Positions 6,666-6,940 of a DNA stretch of 6,940 nucleotides are shown piece by piece (position 1 is the stretch's first letter; every line of letters starts with the position of its first letter). The notes beneath the pieces were generated by a model. It was not told the origin of the DNA. It did no database searches and was given only the letters and a program-made list of their open reading frames with translations. A program made the position numbers and the translations under genes. The DNA is from Clostridia bacterium. GTDB taxonomy: Bacteria > Bacillota > DSM-521 > Neomoorellales > SLTJ01. Location of the stretch: positions 1 to 6,940 of the forward strand of contig JACIYD010000080.1 in the NCBI GenBank assembly GCA_014360105.1, read 5' to 3'.

Positions 6666-6693
6666 GATGGCGCTTTAGAAGGAGGCGGAAGAA

Positions 6694-6940
6694 GTGCGCG
6701 TCACCAACCGCATGCTGGCAACGACGGTCCTGCATAACCTGGAGGCCAACCTGGAGCGGTTGATGAAGCTGCAGAACCAGATGTCTTCCGGCAAGCTGGT
6801 AAGCCGGCCCTCCGACAACCCCATGGTCCTTTCCCGCATCATGTCCCTGCGGACCGCCCTTGCCGAGCAGGAGCAATACACCCGCAACATGGAGGACGCC
6901 AGGGGGTTTCTGGACGCCTCGGAGGGCGCGCTGGCAAAGT
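6694..6940 (+). CDS. flgL: FlgL, flagellar hook-associated protein 3 (5' part)
   Basis: FlgL is the second hook-filament junction protein, sitting between FlgK and flagellin, and is exported with help from FlgN. Only the first 82 codons are in the window; the frame is open to the right edge. The N-terminus MRVTNRML, then LERLMKLQNQMSSGK (20-34) and SRPSDNPMVLSRIMSLR (37-53), follow the FlgL/flagellin N-terminal pattern 'MRITN.M ... L..LQ.Q+SSGK....PSD+P'. The following helix, about 57-80, is the expected D0/D1 coiled coil (EQEQYTRNMEDARGFLDASE). The start is GTG at 6694, eight bases after GGAGG (6681-6685); the ATG at codon 7 would lose the conserved first residues. Short length in view prevents judging the rest, but order after flgK separates it from flagellin. 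Confidence 0.94.
   Translation, partial: MRVTNRMLATTVLHNLEANLERLMKLQNQMSSGKLVSRPSDNPMVLSRIMSLRTALAEQEQYTRNMEDARGFLDASEGALAK

Larger units (their letters stand above)
6456..6678 (+). pseudogene. Possible frameshifted remnant of a small unidentified gene
   Basis: Two frames look coding in turn. From 6456 to the TGA at 6540-6542 one frame reads DFEHHKWPNFREIENVGG then AEARTAEASR, with about 82% third-position GC (23 of 28 codons), like the neighbouring genes. From about 6541 the next frame reads VEVWMPNGPGTPPEFENGAQ and continues without a stop to TAG at 6676-6678, with about 67% third-position GC. A single one-base slip near 6535-6541 would join them. The end lies 15 bases before the flgL start, as in a tight operon. 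No ATG, GTG or TTG opens the first part, which argues for decay. An alternative is a real 42-residue gene starting at ATG 6550 behind GAGG (6541-6544). I do not recognise the product in either case. Confidence 0.3.
6414..6693 (+). other. Gap between flgK and flgL with no intact conserved gene
   Basis: These 280 bases separate two genes that usually sit almost end to end. No sigma-D promoter (TAAA, 15 bases, GCCGAT) was found here, so flgL probably depends on read-through from flgK. The gap contains a 10-base direct repeat, several short GC-rich palindromes (for example CTCGCGAG at 6604-6611), a hairpin at 6651-6665 and protein-like but frame-broken sequence, each listed separately. No T-run typical of an intrinsic terminator is present. 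Confidence 0.7.

Overview
The window is an ordinary but well-preserved motility locus, all on the + strand. Reading left to right it holds the 3' end of a methyl-accepting chemotaxis protein (MCP) gene, cheW, cheA, a receiver-less cheB, flgM, flgN, flgK, a 280-base gap, and the 5' end of flgL. The organism looks like a high-GC member of the Firmicutes, possibly one of the thermophilic or sulfate-reducing Clostridia-type lineages. The reasons are strong AGGAGG-type ribosome binding sites, a Bacillus-type sigma-D promoter, the flgM-flgN-flgK-flgL gene order, and heavy GTG/TTG start use. The genus cannot be fixed from the sequence alone.

Bases 1-2962 encode core chemosensory signalling. The MCP, CheW and CheA form the sensory array. 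CheA has every expected domain (P1 to P5) with its phospho-accepting histidine and ATP-binding boxes intact. A four-base overlap joins cheA to a methylesterase gene encoding only the catalytic half of CheB. This enzyme would remove methyl groups from receptors but has no receiver domain through which CheA could switch it on. No cheR, cheY, cheC or cheD is present in the window.

Bases 3527-6940 are a late flagellar operon. A near-perfect sigma-D promoter (TAAA, 15 bases, GCCGATAT) sits across the end of cheB and would drive flgM (anti-sigma factor), flgN (chaperone), flgK and flgL (hook-filament junction proteins). FlgM holds sigma-D inactive until it is exported, so the promoter gives a feedback loop. 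FlgN escorts FlgK and FlgL to the export gate. FlgK is long for its family (650 residues) because of two extra surface segments; the first has clearly different codon use.

The flgK-flgL gap (6414-6693) is the only real non-genic stretch. It holds a direct repeat, a GC hairpin just ahead of flgL, and what may be the frameshifted remains of a small gene. None of the seven genes whose starts are visible uses ATG. I see no mobile element, CRISPR array, tRNA or rRNA, and no clearly new biological system.
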